A stretch of 60,709 nt of DNA from a bacterium. GTDB taxonomy: Bacteria > Bacillota > Clostridia > Oscillospirales > Oscillospiraceae. The position numbers and the translations under genes were made by a program. Numbering within the stretch: the stretch's first letter is position 1; every line of letters begins with the position of its first letter. The notes under the pieces were generated by a model. That model searched no databases. It was not told the origin of the DNA and worked only from the letters and a program-made list of their open reading frames with translations. Shown piece after piece: positions 6,588-15,335 of this stretch. The stretch covers positions 1 to 60,709 of the forward strand of contig JAQXJT010000010.1 in assembly GCA_029009095.1 (NCBI GenBank), written 5' to 3'.

Positions 6588-7393
6588 CCCTTGCTCTCCC
6601 CCTTTCTCGCGGGTTTTGCACTGCCCACCAGCATAAACCCCAGCACAGACAGGGAAATGCAGAGGATGGGGGGCAGGTACCACCAATAGTAATTGTTCAG
6701 CAGCCCGTTGCGGATATAGGCGTAGTGCAGCGTGCCGCCCCAGCTCTTCTGCCCCAGCACACCCAGCCCCAGAAAGCTCAGACTGGCCTCCGTCAGCATG
6801 GCCGAGGAGACGGAGAGAATGCCCCGGGTAAACACGATGTCCGAGAGGTTGGGCAGGATGTGGCGGAAGAGGATATAGCCGGTCTTTCCGCCGAGAGTCT
6901 TTTCGATCTTGATAAAGGGCTGTTCCTTCAGGGAAATCACCCGGGAACGCACGATCCTGGCCGTGGACGTCCATGCGGTGATGCAGATGGCGATGATCAA
7001 ATTCCAGATGCTGGCGTCCAGATAGGCCACCAGCACAATGGTCATGGGCAGAGAGGGGATGGCCATGGCGATGGAGGTGATCTTCATGAGGATGCTGTCG
7101 CAGCGGCCCCCGTAATAGCCGGAGATCATGCCCACGGAGGCGCCAATGACGGTGACCACCAGCGCGGACACGAGCCCGATGGACAGAGACACCCGGGAGC
7201 CGTAGATGATCTCGCTGAGAATGTCCTGTCCCACATCGTTGGTGCCCAGCAGATGCTCCGGCGAGGGCTTGAGGTAGGGCCGCCCGAAATCGTAGGGGTC
7301 GCAGGGCGACAGCCGGGGGGCAAAGAGCGCCATGACCAGAAAGAACAGCAGGATGGCCAGCCCCAGATAAAAGGAAAAACTAAACTTTTTCAT
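6581..7393 (-). CDS. ABC transporter permease, DppC/NikC type
   Basis: I place the start at the ATG at 7393, because AAGGA lies 8 nt upstream; a GTG two codons earlier is too close to it. The 270-residue protein has six probable membrane helices. The N-terminal part has the LLGTNDVGQDILSEIIYGSRVSL block typical of C-type permeases of this family. The EAA-type cytoplasmic loop that contacts the ATPases follows at about residues 170-190. It overlaps the genes on both sides by a few bases, showing translational coupling. Confidence 0.92.
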   Translation of the reverse strand: MKKFSFSFYLGLAILLFFLVMALFAPRLSPCDPYDFGRPYLKPSPEHLLGTNDVGQDILSEIIYGSRVSLSIGLVSALVVTVIGASVGMISGYYGGRCDSILMKITSIAMAIPSLPMTIVLVAYLDASIWNLIIAICITAWTSTARIVRSRVISLKEQPFIKIEKTLGGKTGYILFRHILPNLSDIVFTRGILSVSSAMLTEASLSFLGLGVLGQKSWGGTLHYAYIRNGLLNNYYWWYLPPILCISLSVLGFMLVGSAKPARKGESKGC

Positions 7394-8378
7394 GTTCACC
7401 GTCCTTGACCCGGGGGTCGATCACCGCGTAGAGCACATCCGAGAGCAGGTTGAACGCCACCACGCAGACCCCGATCAGCAGAAAACAGCCCTGCAGCATG
7501 GGGAAATCCTTGGCGTTGACCGACTCGTAGATGAGACTGCCCATACCCTTCCACGAAAAGACGACCTCCACCATCATGGAGCCGGCAAAAACGCCGCCCA
7601 TCTGCATACAAAGGGAGGTGATGTAGGGACTCAGCGCGTTTTTCAGCAGGTGGCGGGAGCGCACCAGACGCTCCGTCAGCCCCTTGGAGAGCGCCGTGTC
7701 GATATACTGCTCGCCGTGGAGCTGCGTGACGGTGCTGCGCATGAGCATGTGGTTGGAGGCGGTGCGGTAGAGAATGAGCACGATCAGCGGCAGTTGGATG
7801 TGGCGGAAAATATCCGCCGTCCGCGCCCAGCCGCTCAGCCCCCCGGAGGTGATGCCGCCGATGGGGAACCACTTCAGCCGGAAGGCGAAAGCGATCAGAA
7901 AGAGGATGGCCAGACAGTTGGAGGGGATGGTGTTGACCAGGAGAAAAACACGGGTGACGAGTCTGTCATACCATTTCTCCTCCCCCCAGCCGCAGAGAAG
8001 GCCGGTAAAGCCGCCGATCAGTCCGGAGATCACGATGGTGGGCAGCGCCAGATACAGCGTCCATTTCCCCCGGAAGAGGATGGTGTCCAGCACCGGCGCC
8101 TTGGTGCGGAAGGAGCTGCCGAAATCCAGCGCGGCGGTCTTTTTCAGATAGCGCACAAACTGCGTGAAGAAATCGGCGTCCAGACCGTAGGCAGCCCGGA
8201 TCTCCTCGATCTTTTCGGGGTTGGTTGACATAATGTTTAGGTATTCGTCCTCTCCGACGATGTGCATGACCACGTCGCCCGGCATAAAGCGAACGAGGAA
8301 AAAGTTCACCGTCACGATGCAGAATACCACCAGCAGGGCGGAGAACAGCTTCTCCGCGAGATAGGCAATTCGTTTCAT
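7380..8378 (-). CDS. ABC transporter permease, DppB/NikB type
   Basis: The ATG at 8378 has AAGGAG 7 nt upstream, so the longer reading frame is not used. The 332-residue protein has a first helix in LFSALLVVFCIVTVNFFLVRFMPGD, the standard N-terminus of B-type permeases, and five further helices. The ATPase-contact loop lies near GEQYIDTALSKGLTERLV. Together with the C-type permease it forms the transmembrane pore. Confidence 0.92.
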   Translation of the reverse strand: MKRIAYLAEKLFSALLVVFCIVTVNFFLVRFMPGDVVMHIVGEDEYLNIMSTNPEKIEEIRAAYGLDADFFTQFVRYLKKTAALDFGSSFRTKAPVLDTILFRGKWTLYLALPTIVISGLIGGFTGLLCGWGEEKWYDRLVTRVFLLVNTIPSNCLAILFLIAFAFRLKWFPIGGITSGGLSGWARTADIFRHIQLPLIVLILYRTASNHMLMRSTVTQLHGEQYIDTALSKGLTERLVRSRHLLKNALSPYITSLCMQMGGVFAGSMMVEVVFSWKGMGSLIYESVNAKDFPMLQGCFLLIGVCVVAFNLLSDVLYAVIDPRVKDGEHEKV

Positions 8379-8440
8379 GGTTCGCTCCTTGTACAGATCT
8401 TCCGGCACGGCCCCGGCTGACGGGGCATACGGAACACGGA

Positions 8441-8479
8441 ACGCCGCGGGGGTGCGCGAAGGCGTGATCCCCGCGGCGT
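8441..8479 (-). other. Intercistronic hairpin between the binding protein and permease genes
   Basis: CGCCGCGGGG / CCCCGCGGCG forms a stable stem without a T-run. In ABC operons such hairpins after the binding-protein gene often protect its mRNA and raise its expression over the membrane parts. That role is inferred here. Confidence 0.6.
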
Positions 8480-8493
8480 GGGGTCCGGCTCTG

Positions 8494-10212
8494 TCAGCCG
8501 ATGGGGTGCAGATTGTACCAGGTCTCGGGGTTGATCACGCCCCAGCCGGGGTAGTTGACCCAGCCCTCATACTTGTCGGTGCGGTAGGGGTAGTAGGCCA
8601 TATCCCAGGCCAGCGGGATGCCCACGCACTCTTCCACATTGATGGCCTGGAGACGGTAGGCCGCCTTGTCATACTCCTCGCTGTTGAGGGCGTTGAGCAG
8701 ATCGTTGTACGCCGCGTCAAACTCGGGCAGGGTGCAGGTGCCCCACATGCTGATGGGATTGTTGAACATATAGAGGTAAGAGGTCTTGTAGTAGGCTACG
8801 CCCTGGGTGGAGTAGCAGATGACGATCTCGTACTCGCCCGACTTGCGCAGGGCGCTCTCGTGGTCGGAGTTGCGCACGCTCTCCTCGTCCAGTGTGCACT
8901 TGATGCCAACTTCGTCCAGATTGGCGATGATGATCTCGGCCAGGCGCTGGTACATGGCGGCCTTGGTCTTGTTGAACTGGGGAGTCACCAGCACATCCAT
9001 GGGGGTGCCGTCGGGCTTCTCCCGGTAGCCGTCACCGTCCTTGTCCACATACCCGGCCCCGTCAAGGATCGCGGCGGCCTCGTCCAGATCCCGGTAGACC
9101 TTGCCGATGGAGGGGTCGTGACCCACGGAGGCGGGGGAGATGATGCCCATGCCGGGGATCTGTCCGTCCTCGCCGCCGATGGTGTAGGCCAGCAGTTCAT
9201 AGTCCAGCGCGAGACGGACGGCCTTGCGGAAGGCGGCGTCGTCGGTGGGCTGCTTGTTGAAGCCGAAGAGAATCTCGAACAGGCCCTGGTTGATACTCTT
9301 GCCGGTGTCCAGCCCGGGCACATTGGCGATGGAGTCCAGCATGGTGGCGCTGATGGGGTTGGAGTAGTCGTTCATGGCGTCCACATCGCCGTTGATGAGA
9401 GCCATGATGAGGGCGTCCTGACTGTCGTAGGTGCGGACGACGACCTTTTTCACGGTCAGTTCCCTGCCCATATAGGTGTCGCCCACGGCCTCGTAGGTCA
9501 TGACCCGGGCTTCCTCATCCACATTGACCAGCTTGTACGGCCCGCAGCCGATGGTGGCCTCTTCGCCCACATAGTTCTTGGGATCCTCGATGTTCTCCCA
9601 GATGTGCTTGGGGTAGACGCGGACGAAGACGGCGGAGTTGCCCAGGGTGAAGTAGGCGGCGTGGTCGGGGATGATCAGCTTGAGCTGGGTGTCGCTGAGC
9701 TTTTCCACGGCGGTGACCTTGGACATATAGCCGGAACTCAGAACATTGTTCATAAAGTCGATGGTAAAGATCACGTCGTCGATGGTGAAAGGCTCGCCGT
9801 CGTGCCAGGTGATGCCCTGGTCGGTGGCGAAGGTGGCGATAATATAGCTGCCGTCCTCCGCGATCTCCCAATCCGTCATCAGGTTGGGACGGATCTGGTT
9901 TTCGGAGTCACGAACCAGCAGGGTGCCGGCGCAGAAGGCGTTGTAGTTCATTCTGCCGAAGGAGCCGGACTCGGAGGTCAGGCTTCTCGGCTCGATGTCT
10001 TTGGTGATGCCGACGCGCAGCTCCTCCACCACGCCCCTGGCGGGGGCGGGATCGGCGGCGGGGGCCGGGGATGCGGGGGACGCCGGGGTGGCGGGGGCGG
10101 CGGTCGTGGGGGCGGGGGCGGGTTCGTCGGCCTTGCCGCCGCAGCCTGCCAGCAGGGCTGCCAGCAGCACCACGGCCAGCAGGGAACTCAGAAACCTCTT
10201 GGATCTTTTCAT
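8494..10212 (-). CDS. Substrate-binding lipoprotein of ABC importer (SBP family 5)
   Basis: The 572-residue protein starts with a lipoprotein signal (MKRSKRFLSSLL, lipobox LLAGC with Cys24), then an Ala/Pro/Thr-rich linker to about residue 60. The folded part has the family-5 features of peptide/nickel binding proteins: NLMTDWEIAEDG near residue 105, ITWHDGEPFTIDDVIFTIDF near 135, and the GCGPYKL segment. It would catch the cargo outside the membrane. It is the first gene after a cobalamin riboswitch, so cobalt, a cobalt chelate or a corrinoid fragment is the likely ligand rather than a peptide. The exact ligand cannot be seen. Confidence 0.9.
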   Translation of the reverse strand: MKRSKRFLSSLLAVVLLAALLAGCGGKADEPAPAPTTAAPATPASPASPAPAADPAPARGVVEELRVGITKDIEPRSLTSESGSFGRMNYNAFCAGTLLVRDSENQIRPNLMTDWEIAEDGSYIIATFATDQGITWHDGEPFTIDDVIFTIDFMNNVLSSGYMSKVTAVEKLSDTQLKLIIPDHAAYFTLGNSAVFVRVYPKHIWENIEDPKNYVGEEATIGCGPYKLVNVDEEARVMTYEAVGDTYMGRELTVKKVVVRTYDSQDALIMALINGDVDAMNDYSNPISATMLDSIANVPGLDTGKSINQGLFEILFGFNKQPTDDAAFRKAVRLALDYELLAYTIGGEDGQIPGMGIISPASVGHDPSIGKVYRDLDEAAAILDGAGYVDKDGDGYREKPDGTPMDVLVTPQFNKTKAAMYQRLAEIIIANLDEVGIKCTLDEESVRNSDHESALRKSGEYEIVICYSTQGVAYYKTSYLYMFNNPISMWGTCTLPEFDAAYNDLLNALNSEEYDKAAYRLQAINVEECVGIPLAWDMAYYPYRTDKYEGWVNYPGWGVINPETWYNLHPIG

Positions 10213-10241
10213 GTTCTGCCTCTTTTCGTTAGTACTTGGTT

Positions 10242-10266
10242 TTCATCGCCGGGCTTCCCGCCCGGC
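10242..10266 (-). other. GC-rich hairpin in the leader just upstream of the binding-protein gene
   Basis: GCCGGGC / GCCCGGC stem near the ribosome-binding region, without a T-run. It could affect translation initiation or mRNA stability. Confidence 0.45.
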
Positions 10267-10316
10267 AGGGGTCAAGCTGCGCGGGGGCTTTTTCCCTCCT
10301 TTCGGTTGAAAATGCG

Positions 10317-10351
10317 GAAAAAAATAACGCCGTCATATTTCTACGACAGGC
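10317..10351 (-). terminator. Riboswitch expression-platform terminator
   Basis: Read on the reverse strand, GCC(T)GTCGTA pairs with TATGACGGC around GAAA and is followed by GTTATTTTTTT. It lies about 135 nt downstream of the riboswitch core and upstream of the first gene, as expected for transcriptional attenuation. Confidence 0.7.
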
Positions 10352-10485
10352 ATTCACACATACTTCTTTCCCTGAAAAACCAAACACGACCGAACAGAGC
10401 GAAAAACCGCGGCGGCGTACTCGCGAGATCAGCGGAGAGCAAGCAATGTCAGAATACGGTTCGTAGACTGCAAATCCGTAATTCC

Positions 10486-10656
10486 CCATACAGGCAGGTC
10501 TCCTGACTTCGATCAACGCCGCTCCCCCCCTTCCCGGCTTTCGCCAGTGGATATGGAAAGCAGCTCCCTGACACAGTGACAGCATCGTTCCGGATTCTCA
10601 CCGGATTCCCTTTTCACCCATGCGCGGCAGAGCGCCCCGCACAGACACCTGTATGG
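10486..10656 (-). ncRNA. Cobalamin (B12) riboswitch
   Basis: On the reverse strand the P1 stem is formed by CCATACAGG (10648-10656) and CCTGTATGG (10486-10494). Between them are AAAAGGGAA, CCGGTGAGAATCCGG, CAGGGAGCTG, GCCACTGG-like and CGGGAAGG elements, and the B12 box AAGTCAGGAGACCTGCC at the 3' end. These are the conserved blocks of the cobalamin riboswitch. Binding of adenosylcobalamin normally lowers expression of the downstream genes, here the five-gene ABC importer. Confidence 0.95.
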
Positions 10657-10683
10657 TACACAGCTTTATTCTTTTCCAGGCCA

Positions 10684-10712
10684 AATATAAATCGAATTCA
10701 ATCGGATGTCAA
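10684..10712 (-). promoter_or_regulatory. Promoter of the riboswitch and ABC importer operon
   Basis: TTGACA (10707-10712 on the reverse strand), 17-base spacer, TATATT (10684-10689). Transcription would start about 20 nt before the riboswitch P1 stem. Confidence 0.85.
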
Positions 10713-10814
10713 CGGTTTATATATCTTCGTGAGGAGAAAGAAACAGGGCCCGCGATACTGCCCGCAGGCCCTGTCGGGATGGTATGTTTCGCTGTTCCGG
10801 CGCGGATGGCGCTG

Positions 10815-11267
10815 TCAGCCCCAGAGTTCCTCTTCCAGTATCGAAGCAAACTTCTCCAGCCCGGCCTGGTCCTCTGCGCTGAAGCGGCGGAGGGTGGGGC
10901 TGTCGATGTCCAGCACGCCACGGACGCGCCCGTGGGCGCGGAGGGGGACGACGATCTCGGCGTTGGAGGCGCTGTCGCAGGCGATGTGTCCGGGGAAGAG
11001 GTGTACATCCTCCACGCGCTGGGTGCGCCCCTCCGCCACGGCGGCGCCGCAGACTCCCTTTCCCACGGGGATCTCGATGCAGGCGGGCTTGCCCTGGAAG
11101 GGACCCAGCACCAGCGTCTCCCCCTCCAGCAGATAGAAGCCCGCCCAGTTCAGATCGGGCAGCGCCTCATAGAGCAGGGCGGAGACGTTGGCCAGGTTGG
11201 CGGTCTGGTGGGGGACGCCGTGGATGAGGGAGCGGAGCTGGGCGCAGAGCAGGTCATAATCTGTCAT
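10815..11267 (-). CDS. msrC: Free methionine-(R)-sulfoxide reductase, GAF domain
   Basis: The ATG at 11267 has GGAG upstream; 150 residues forming a single GAF domain. The three Cys of this enzyme family are present: PACIEIP, GKGVCGAA and HIACDSASNAEIVVPL. NWAGFYLL and VLDIDSP are also typical. The enzyme reduces free methionine-R-sulfoxide in the cytoplasm using thioredoxin, repairing oxidised methionine. It lies five bases downstream of the M32 carboxypeptidase gene and is probably co-transcribed with it. The length is normal. The symbol follows the biochemical family name; yebR-like is equivalent. Confidence 0.92.
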   Translation of the reverse strand: MTDYDLLCAQLRSLIHGVPHQTANLANVSALLYEALPDLNWAGFYLLEGETLVLGPFQGKPACIEIPVGKGVCGAAVAEGRTQRVEDVHLFPGHIACDSASNAEIVVPLRAHGRVRGVLDIDSPTLRRFSAEDQAGLEKFASILEEELWG

Positions 11268-11272
11268 GGCGT

Positions 11273-12784
11273 TCACTCCAGATAGAGCGCGGTGTACTTC
11301 TTCGTCAGGTAATCGGTGTAGTAGCGGGCGTCGAACTTCCCGCAGACCCGCTCGAAGAGCTGACCGGGCTTGTAGAAGGAGGCGTGCCGGTGGATGTTTT
11401 CCCGGAGCCAGCCCTTGATGCGCGTGAGATCGCCGGCGCGGAGATCCGGGGCAATGTCGCCCAGGTCTTTCTCCATCTCGTGAAGGAACTGGGGGCCGTA
11501 GGCGCTGCCGAGGGCGTAGGAGGGGAAGTAGCCGATGCTGCCGCCCGCCCAGTGAACGTCCTGCAGGCAGCCGTGGGCGTCGTCGGGCACGTCCACGCCC
11601 AGATACTCCCTGTAGAGGGCGTTCCACTTCCCGGGCACGTCCGCCACCGCCAGAGAGCCGTCGATGAGCTGCTTTTCGATCTCGTAACGCACCATGATGT
11701 GGAGGCAGTAGGTCAGCTCGTCGGCCTCGGTGCGGATGAGGGAGGGCTGCACCCGGTTGATGGCCCGGTAGAAGTCCAGGGGAGAGACGCTCGCAAACTG
11801 CGCGGGGAAGATCGCCTTGACCCGGGGGAAGATCACGTTCTCCACGAACTCCCGGCTGCGCCCCACAATGTTCTCGAAGAACCGGCTCTGGCTCTCATGG
11901 ATGCCCATGGAGACGCCGCCGTAGAGGAAGGTGCCGTTATACCTGTCGTCACAGCCCAACTCGTAGATGGCGTGGCCGCCCTCGTGGATCACGGAGAAGA
12001 GGGAGGAGGCCACGGCCTCGGGGTAGTAGTGGGTAGTGATGCGCACGTCGTGGTTGTTGAAGTTGGTGGTAAAGGGGTGCTCGGTCTCCGCGATGCCGCA
12101 GTAGTTCCGGTCCAGCCCCATCACCTCCATGATCTGCCCGGAGAGGAGGCGCTGGCCCTCCACCGGGCAGAGGACGCGCAGGAAGCTGTCGTCCGGCTGG
12201 GGGGCGGACTGGATCTTGGCGAGCAGGGGTACGATGGTCTCCCGGAGCTGGGCGAAGAAGGCGTCCAGCGTGGCGGTGTTCATTCCCTCCTCATACTCGT
12301 TGAGCAGGGCGTCGTAGGGGGCCATATGGGGGTTGTAGTACCCGGCGAACTTCCGGTTGTAGTCCACGATCTTCTCCAGATAGGGGGCGAAGGCGGCAAA
12401 GTCGTTCTCCAGCTTGGCCTTTTCCCAGACGGCCTGGGCCTCGCTGAGCAGCGTGCGGAAGGCCACATACTCCTCCATGGGGATGCGGTGCATCTTGTCG
12501 TAGTTCTTTTTGCCCACCTCCACCTCCCGGCGGGTCTGCTCGTCCAGCTCATCGGCGTGGGCGCTCAGGTATTCATAGAGCTGACCGTTGCGCTCATCGG
12601 AGATGAGCTGGTAGTGGAGCCCGGACATGACGCCCGTGGTGAGACTCCGGCCCGGGTAGCTCCCCTTGGGGGCGGCGGTGGAGGCGTCCAGCGACAGCAC
12701 GCCCAGCACATGGTCGTAGGCGGCGGAGGTGGCCTCCAGCTTTTTCAGCGCCTCCACGGCGGAGGCGACGGACAAATCAGGCAT
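11273..12784 (-). CDS. Carboxypeptidase M32 (thermostable carboxypeptidase family)
   Basis: I use the ATG at 12784, which has AGGAGGG 8 nt upstream. The 503-residue protein has the zinc motif HEGGH (residues 267-271) followed by AIYE, then GIHESQS and the C-terminal LTYCLHIMVRYEIE and DVHWAGGSIGYFPSYALG blocks conserved in M32 enzymes. These cytoplasmic metallopeptidases remove C-terminal residues from peptides. The length and motif order are complete. The methionine sulfoxide reductase gene follows immediately. Confidence 0.94.
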   Translation of the reverse strand: MPDLSVASAVEALKKLEATSAAYDHVLGVLSLDASTAAPKGSYPGRSLTTGVMSGLHYQLISDERNGQLYEYLSAHADELDEQTRREVEVGKKNYDKMHRIPMEEYVAFRTLLSEAQAVWEKAKLENDFAAFAPYLEKIVDYNRKFAGYYNPHMAPYDALLNEYEEGMNTATLDAFFAQLRETIVPLLAKIQSAPQPDDSFLRVLCPVEGQRLLSGQIMEVMGLDRNYCGIAETEHPFTTNFNNHDVRITTHYYPEAVASSLFSVIHEGGHAIYELGCDDRYNGTFLYGGVSMGIHESQSRFFENIVGRSREFVENVIFPRVKAIFPAQFASVSPLDFYRAINRVQPSLIRTEADELTYCLHIMVRYEIEKQLIDGSLAVADVPGKWNALYREYLGVDVPDDAHGCLQDVHWAGGSIGYFPSYALGSAYGPQFLHEMEKDLGDIAPDLRAGDLTRIKGWLRENIHRHASFYKPGQLFERVCGKFDARYYTDYLTKKYTALYLE

Positions 12785-12880
12785 AGTATTCCCTCCTGTG
12801 TGTTTTCCCGCCCCGGCGGGCGGGGAGTGTTCATGCAAACTGCCCCCAGCATAACCCAGAGCGGGAAAAAAGTCCACAGT

Positions 12881-12910
12881 TTTTCGGGGCGGATGCTTCC
12901 ATCCGCCCCG
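12881..12910 (-). terminator. Terminator of the feo operon
   Basis: CGGGGCGGATG / CATCCGCCCCG perfect 11-bp stem with a CTTC loop. On the reverse strand it is followed by a run of A/T including AAAAACTG, so it is a weak U-tract but a strong stem. Confidence 0.65.
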
Positions 12911-12916
12911 TTGACA

Positions 12917-13102
12917 TTATGGTTCGTTCTTTTTCCCGGGATGGCACGCCTCCGCCATGGGGCAGTTCCCGCAGCCGCAGCCGCAGCTGCTCTGCCCTCT
13001 CTTCCTGTCCCGGAGGAGCTTGGCGGCGATGGCGGCCAGCCCCGAGAGCAGCAGCACCGAGACCAGCAGCGTGCCTCCGTATTCATGCAGCCATGGCAGC
13101 AT
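12917..13102 (-). CDS. FeoB-associated Cys-rich membrane protein
   Basis: 61 residues with one membrane helix (about 10-28), a basic stretch (KLLRDRKRG) and a Cys cluster SSCGCGCGNCPM. It is the last gene of the feo operon and overlaps the end of feoB by 20 nt, with AAAGGAGG before its ATG. Such small proteins are commonly encoded after feoB in Firmicutes and resemble the FeoC position. A role in FeoB assembly or iron handling is assumed, not shown. Confidence 0.88.
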   Translation of the reverse strand: MLPWLHEYGGTLLVSVLLLSGLAAIAAKLLRDRKRGQSSCGCGCGNCPMAEACHPGKKNEP

Positions 13103-15275
13103 CCTCTCCCTCCTTTCTCCCTGCCCGTTTCGCGGGACGCAGCAGCAAACAGAGCAGCCCCGCCAGCACGATCACGGCGGCCGCGAGCCCCAGCGGGTGG
13201 GCGCCGGTGGTGAGGAGGCAGCCGAACTGGTAGACCATCAGCGCCACGGCGTAGGCAAAGACGCACTGGTAGCCCACGGCAAACCAGGTCCACCTGGCGC
13301 TGTTCATCTCCCGGCGGATGGCGCCGATGGCGGCGAAGCAGGGGGCGCAGAGGAGGTTGAACACCAGAAAAGACAGAGCCGAGGCGGCGGTGAAGCTCTC
13401 CGCCAGCGCGGTGTAGACATTCCCCTCTCCGCCATAGAGCACGCCCATGGTGCTCACGATGTTCTCCTTGGCGATGAGCCCGGTAACGGAGGCCACCACG
13501 GCCTGCCAGTTCCCCCAGCCCAGCGGGGCGAACAGCCCGCAGACGGCGCTGCCCAGGGCGGAGAGCAGGGAGAGGTGCAGCTCTTCCTCCTCCAGCATCC
13601 GGAAGCCCTCGCCGGTGAAGCCGAAGGAGGAGGCGAACCAGACCAGCACCGTGGAGAGCAGGATGATGGTGCCGGCCTTGCGGATAAAGCTCCATCCCCG
13701 CTCCCAGGCCGAGCGCAGGAGGTTGGGGAGGGTGGGGAGGCGGTAGGCGGGCAGCTCCATGACGAAGGGCGCCACGTCCCCGGCAAAGAGCCGGGTCTTT
13801 TTGAGGATGATGCCCGAGACGATGATGGCGGCCATGCCGGTGAAGTAGGCCAGGGTGGTGACCCAGGCGCCGCCGTGGAAGATAGCTCCGGCGATCATGG
13901 CGATGAAGGGCACCTTGGCCCCGCAGGGGATGAATGTGGTGGTCATGACGGTCATGCGCCGGTCCCGCTCGTTTTCGATGGTGCGGGAGGCCATGATGCC
14001 GGGGATGCCGCAGCCGGTGCCAATGAGCATGGGGATAAAACTCTTGCCGGAGAGACCGAATTTGCGGAACACCCGGTCCAGCACAAAGGCGATGCGGGCC
14101 ATGTAGCCGCAGGCTTCCAGAAAGGCCAGCATGAAAAAGAGCACCAGCATCTGGGGCACGAAACCCAGCACCGCGCCCACGCCGGCCACGATGCCGTCCA
14201 GCACCACGCCCCGGATCACCGCGCCCACGCCGCTATCCGCCACATGGAGCGCGTCCAGCAGCCGCTCGAACCAGACCGGCACGCCGCTCACCCAGCAGTT
14301 TTCCAGCCCGAAGAGGTAGAAGCCCTCCCCGAAAAGGGACTCGTTGGCCCAGTCGGTGGCGGCGGCGCCGACGCCCATCATGGAGACGGAGTAGACCAGG
14401 AACATCACCACCGCGAAGATGGGCAGCCCCCAGAGCCGGTGGGTCACCACCCGGTCGATCCTGTCCGAAAGACTCAGCGCCCCCGGGGCGCTTTTGCGGC
14501 AGCACTCGCTCATCCACCCGGTGATGCACCCATAGCGCTCGGCGGTGATGATGGATTCGGCGTCGTCGTCCATGGCCTCCTCCACGGCGGCGATGTCCGT
14601 TTCGATGTGCGCGATCTGCTCCGCCGTCAGCCCCAGGGCCTCCTGCACCCGTTGGTCCCGTTCAAAGAGCTTGACGGCGTACCAGCGCTGCTGTGCGCCG
14701 GGGAGATGGTGCACAGCAGCCTCCTCGATGTGGGCCAGGGCGTGCTCCACGGCGCCGGAGTAAGGGAAGGGAGGCGGGGCCTTGCCCTCCCGGGCGGCGG
14801 CCATGGCGGCCTCCGCCGCCTCCGCCACGCCGCGGCCTTTCAGCGCGGAGATCTCCACCACCGGGCAGCCCAGACGCTTCGCCAGGGCGGCGGAGTCGAT
14901 CCGGTCCCCGCTCTTTTCCACTGCGTCCATCATGTTCACCGCCACCACCACCGGGATGCCCAGCTCCGTGAGCTGGGTGGTCAGGTAGAGGTTGCGCTCC
15001 AGATTGGTGCCGTCCACAATGTTGAGAATGGCGTCGGGCCGCTCCTCCGCCAGATAGCGCCGGGCCACCACCTCTTCCGGCGTGTAGGGGGAGAGGGAGT
15101 AGATGCCGGGCAGATCCGTGACGGTCACGCCCTCCCGGAAGCGCAGCCTGCCCTCCTTTTTCTCCACGGTCACCCCTGGCCAGTTGCCCACGAACTGATT
15201 GGAACCGGTCAGGGCGTTGAACAACGTGGTTTTGCCGCTGTTGGGATTTCCCGCCAGCGCGATACGAATGTCCAT
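13083..15275 (-). CDS. feoB: Ferrous iron transporter FeoB
   Basis: 730 residues. The N-terminal G domain has G1 GNPNSGKTT (about 9-17), G3 DLPG and G4 NMMD, followed by the GDI helical region. From about residue 290 the membrane part contains the two Gate motifs with conserved Cys (GTGCGIPGIMASR near residue 420; NLLCAPCFAAIGAIRRE near 650). FeoB moves Fe(II) into the cell using its GTPase domain. The ATG at 15275 has an AAAGGAAC ribosome site. It is the third gene of a feoA-feoA-feoB operon and has its own palindromic operator upstream (15298-15315). Confidence 0.97.
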   Translation of the reverse strand: MDIRIALAGNPNSGKTTLFNALTGSNQFVGNWPGVTVEKKEGRLRFREGVTVTDLPGIYSLSPYTPEEVVARRYLAEERPDAILNIVDGTNLERNLYLTTQLTELGIPVVVAVNMMDAVEKSGDRIDSAALAKRLGCPVVEISALKGRGVAEAAEAAMAAAREGKAPPPFPYSGAVEHALAHIEEAAVHHLPGAQQRWYAVKLFERDQRVQEALGLTAEQIAHIETDIAAVEEAMDDDAESIITAERYGCITGWMSECCRKSAPGALSLSDRIDRVVTHRLWGLPIFAVVMFLVYSVSMMGVGAAATDWANESLFGEGFYLFGLENCWVSGVPVWFERLLDALHVADSGVGAVIRGVVLDGIVAGVGAVLGFVPQMLVLFFMLAFLEACGYMARIAFVLDRVFRKFGLSGKSFIPMLIGTGCGIPGIMASRTIENERDRRMTVMTTTFIPCGAKVPFIAMIAGAIFHGGAWVTTLAYFTGMAAIIVSGIILKKTRLFAGDVAPFVMELPAYRLPTLPNLLRSAWERGWSFIRKAGTIILLSTVLVWFASSFGFTGEGFRMLEEEELHLSLLSALGSAVCGLFAPLGWGNWQAVVASVTGLIAKENIVSTMGVLYGGEGNVYTALAESFTAASALSFLVFNLLCAPCFAAIGAIRREMNSARWTWFAVGYQCVFAYAVALMVYQFGCLLTTGAHPLGLAAAVIVLAGLLCLLLRPAKRAGRKEGEDAAMAA

Positions 15276-15297
15276 ACTTCTCGTTCCTTTCTTTGAT

Positions 15298-15315
15298 AGT
15301 TACCCAAAGGTAACT
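15298..15315. promoter_or_regulatory. Palindromic operator between feoA and feoB
   Basis: AGTTACC-CAAA-GGTAACT, 7-bp perfect arms. The same half-site GTTACC occurs in the main feo promoter. Flanking TTGAAC and TATCAA resemble a degenerate copy of that promoter with a long spacer. Confidence 0.75.
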
Positions 15316-15335
15316 ACTGTTCAAAAAATAAAAGC

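Noticed and set aside
8377-10506. Very long open frame antisense to the binding-protein gene
   Set aside because: It is a shadow of the GC-rich gene on the other strand: the composition is His/Gly/Val-rich, there is no ribosome site and it runs through the riboswitch.
12957-15296. Long open frame antisense to feoB
   Set aside because: Same cause. feoB has all its motifs and a ribosome site, and this frame has none.
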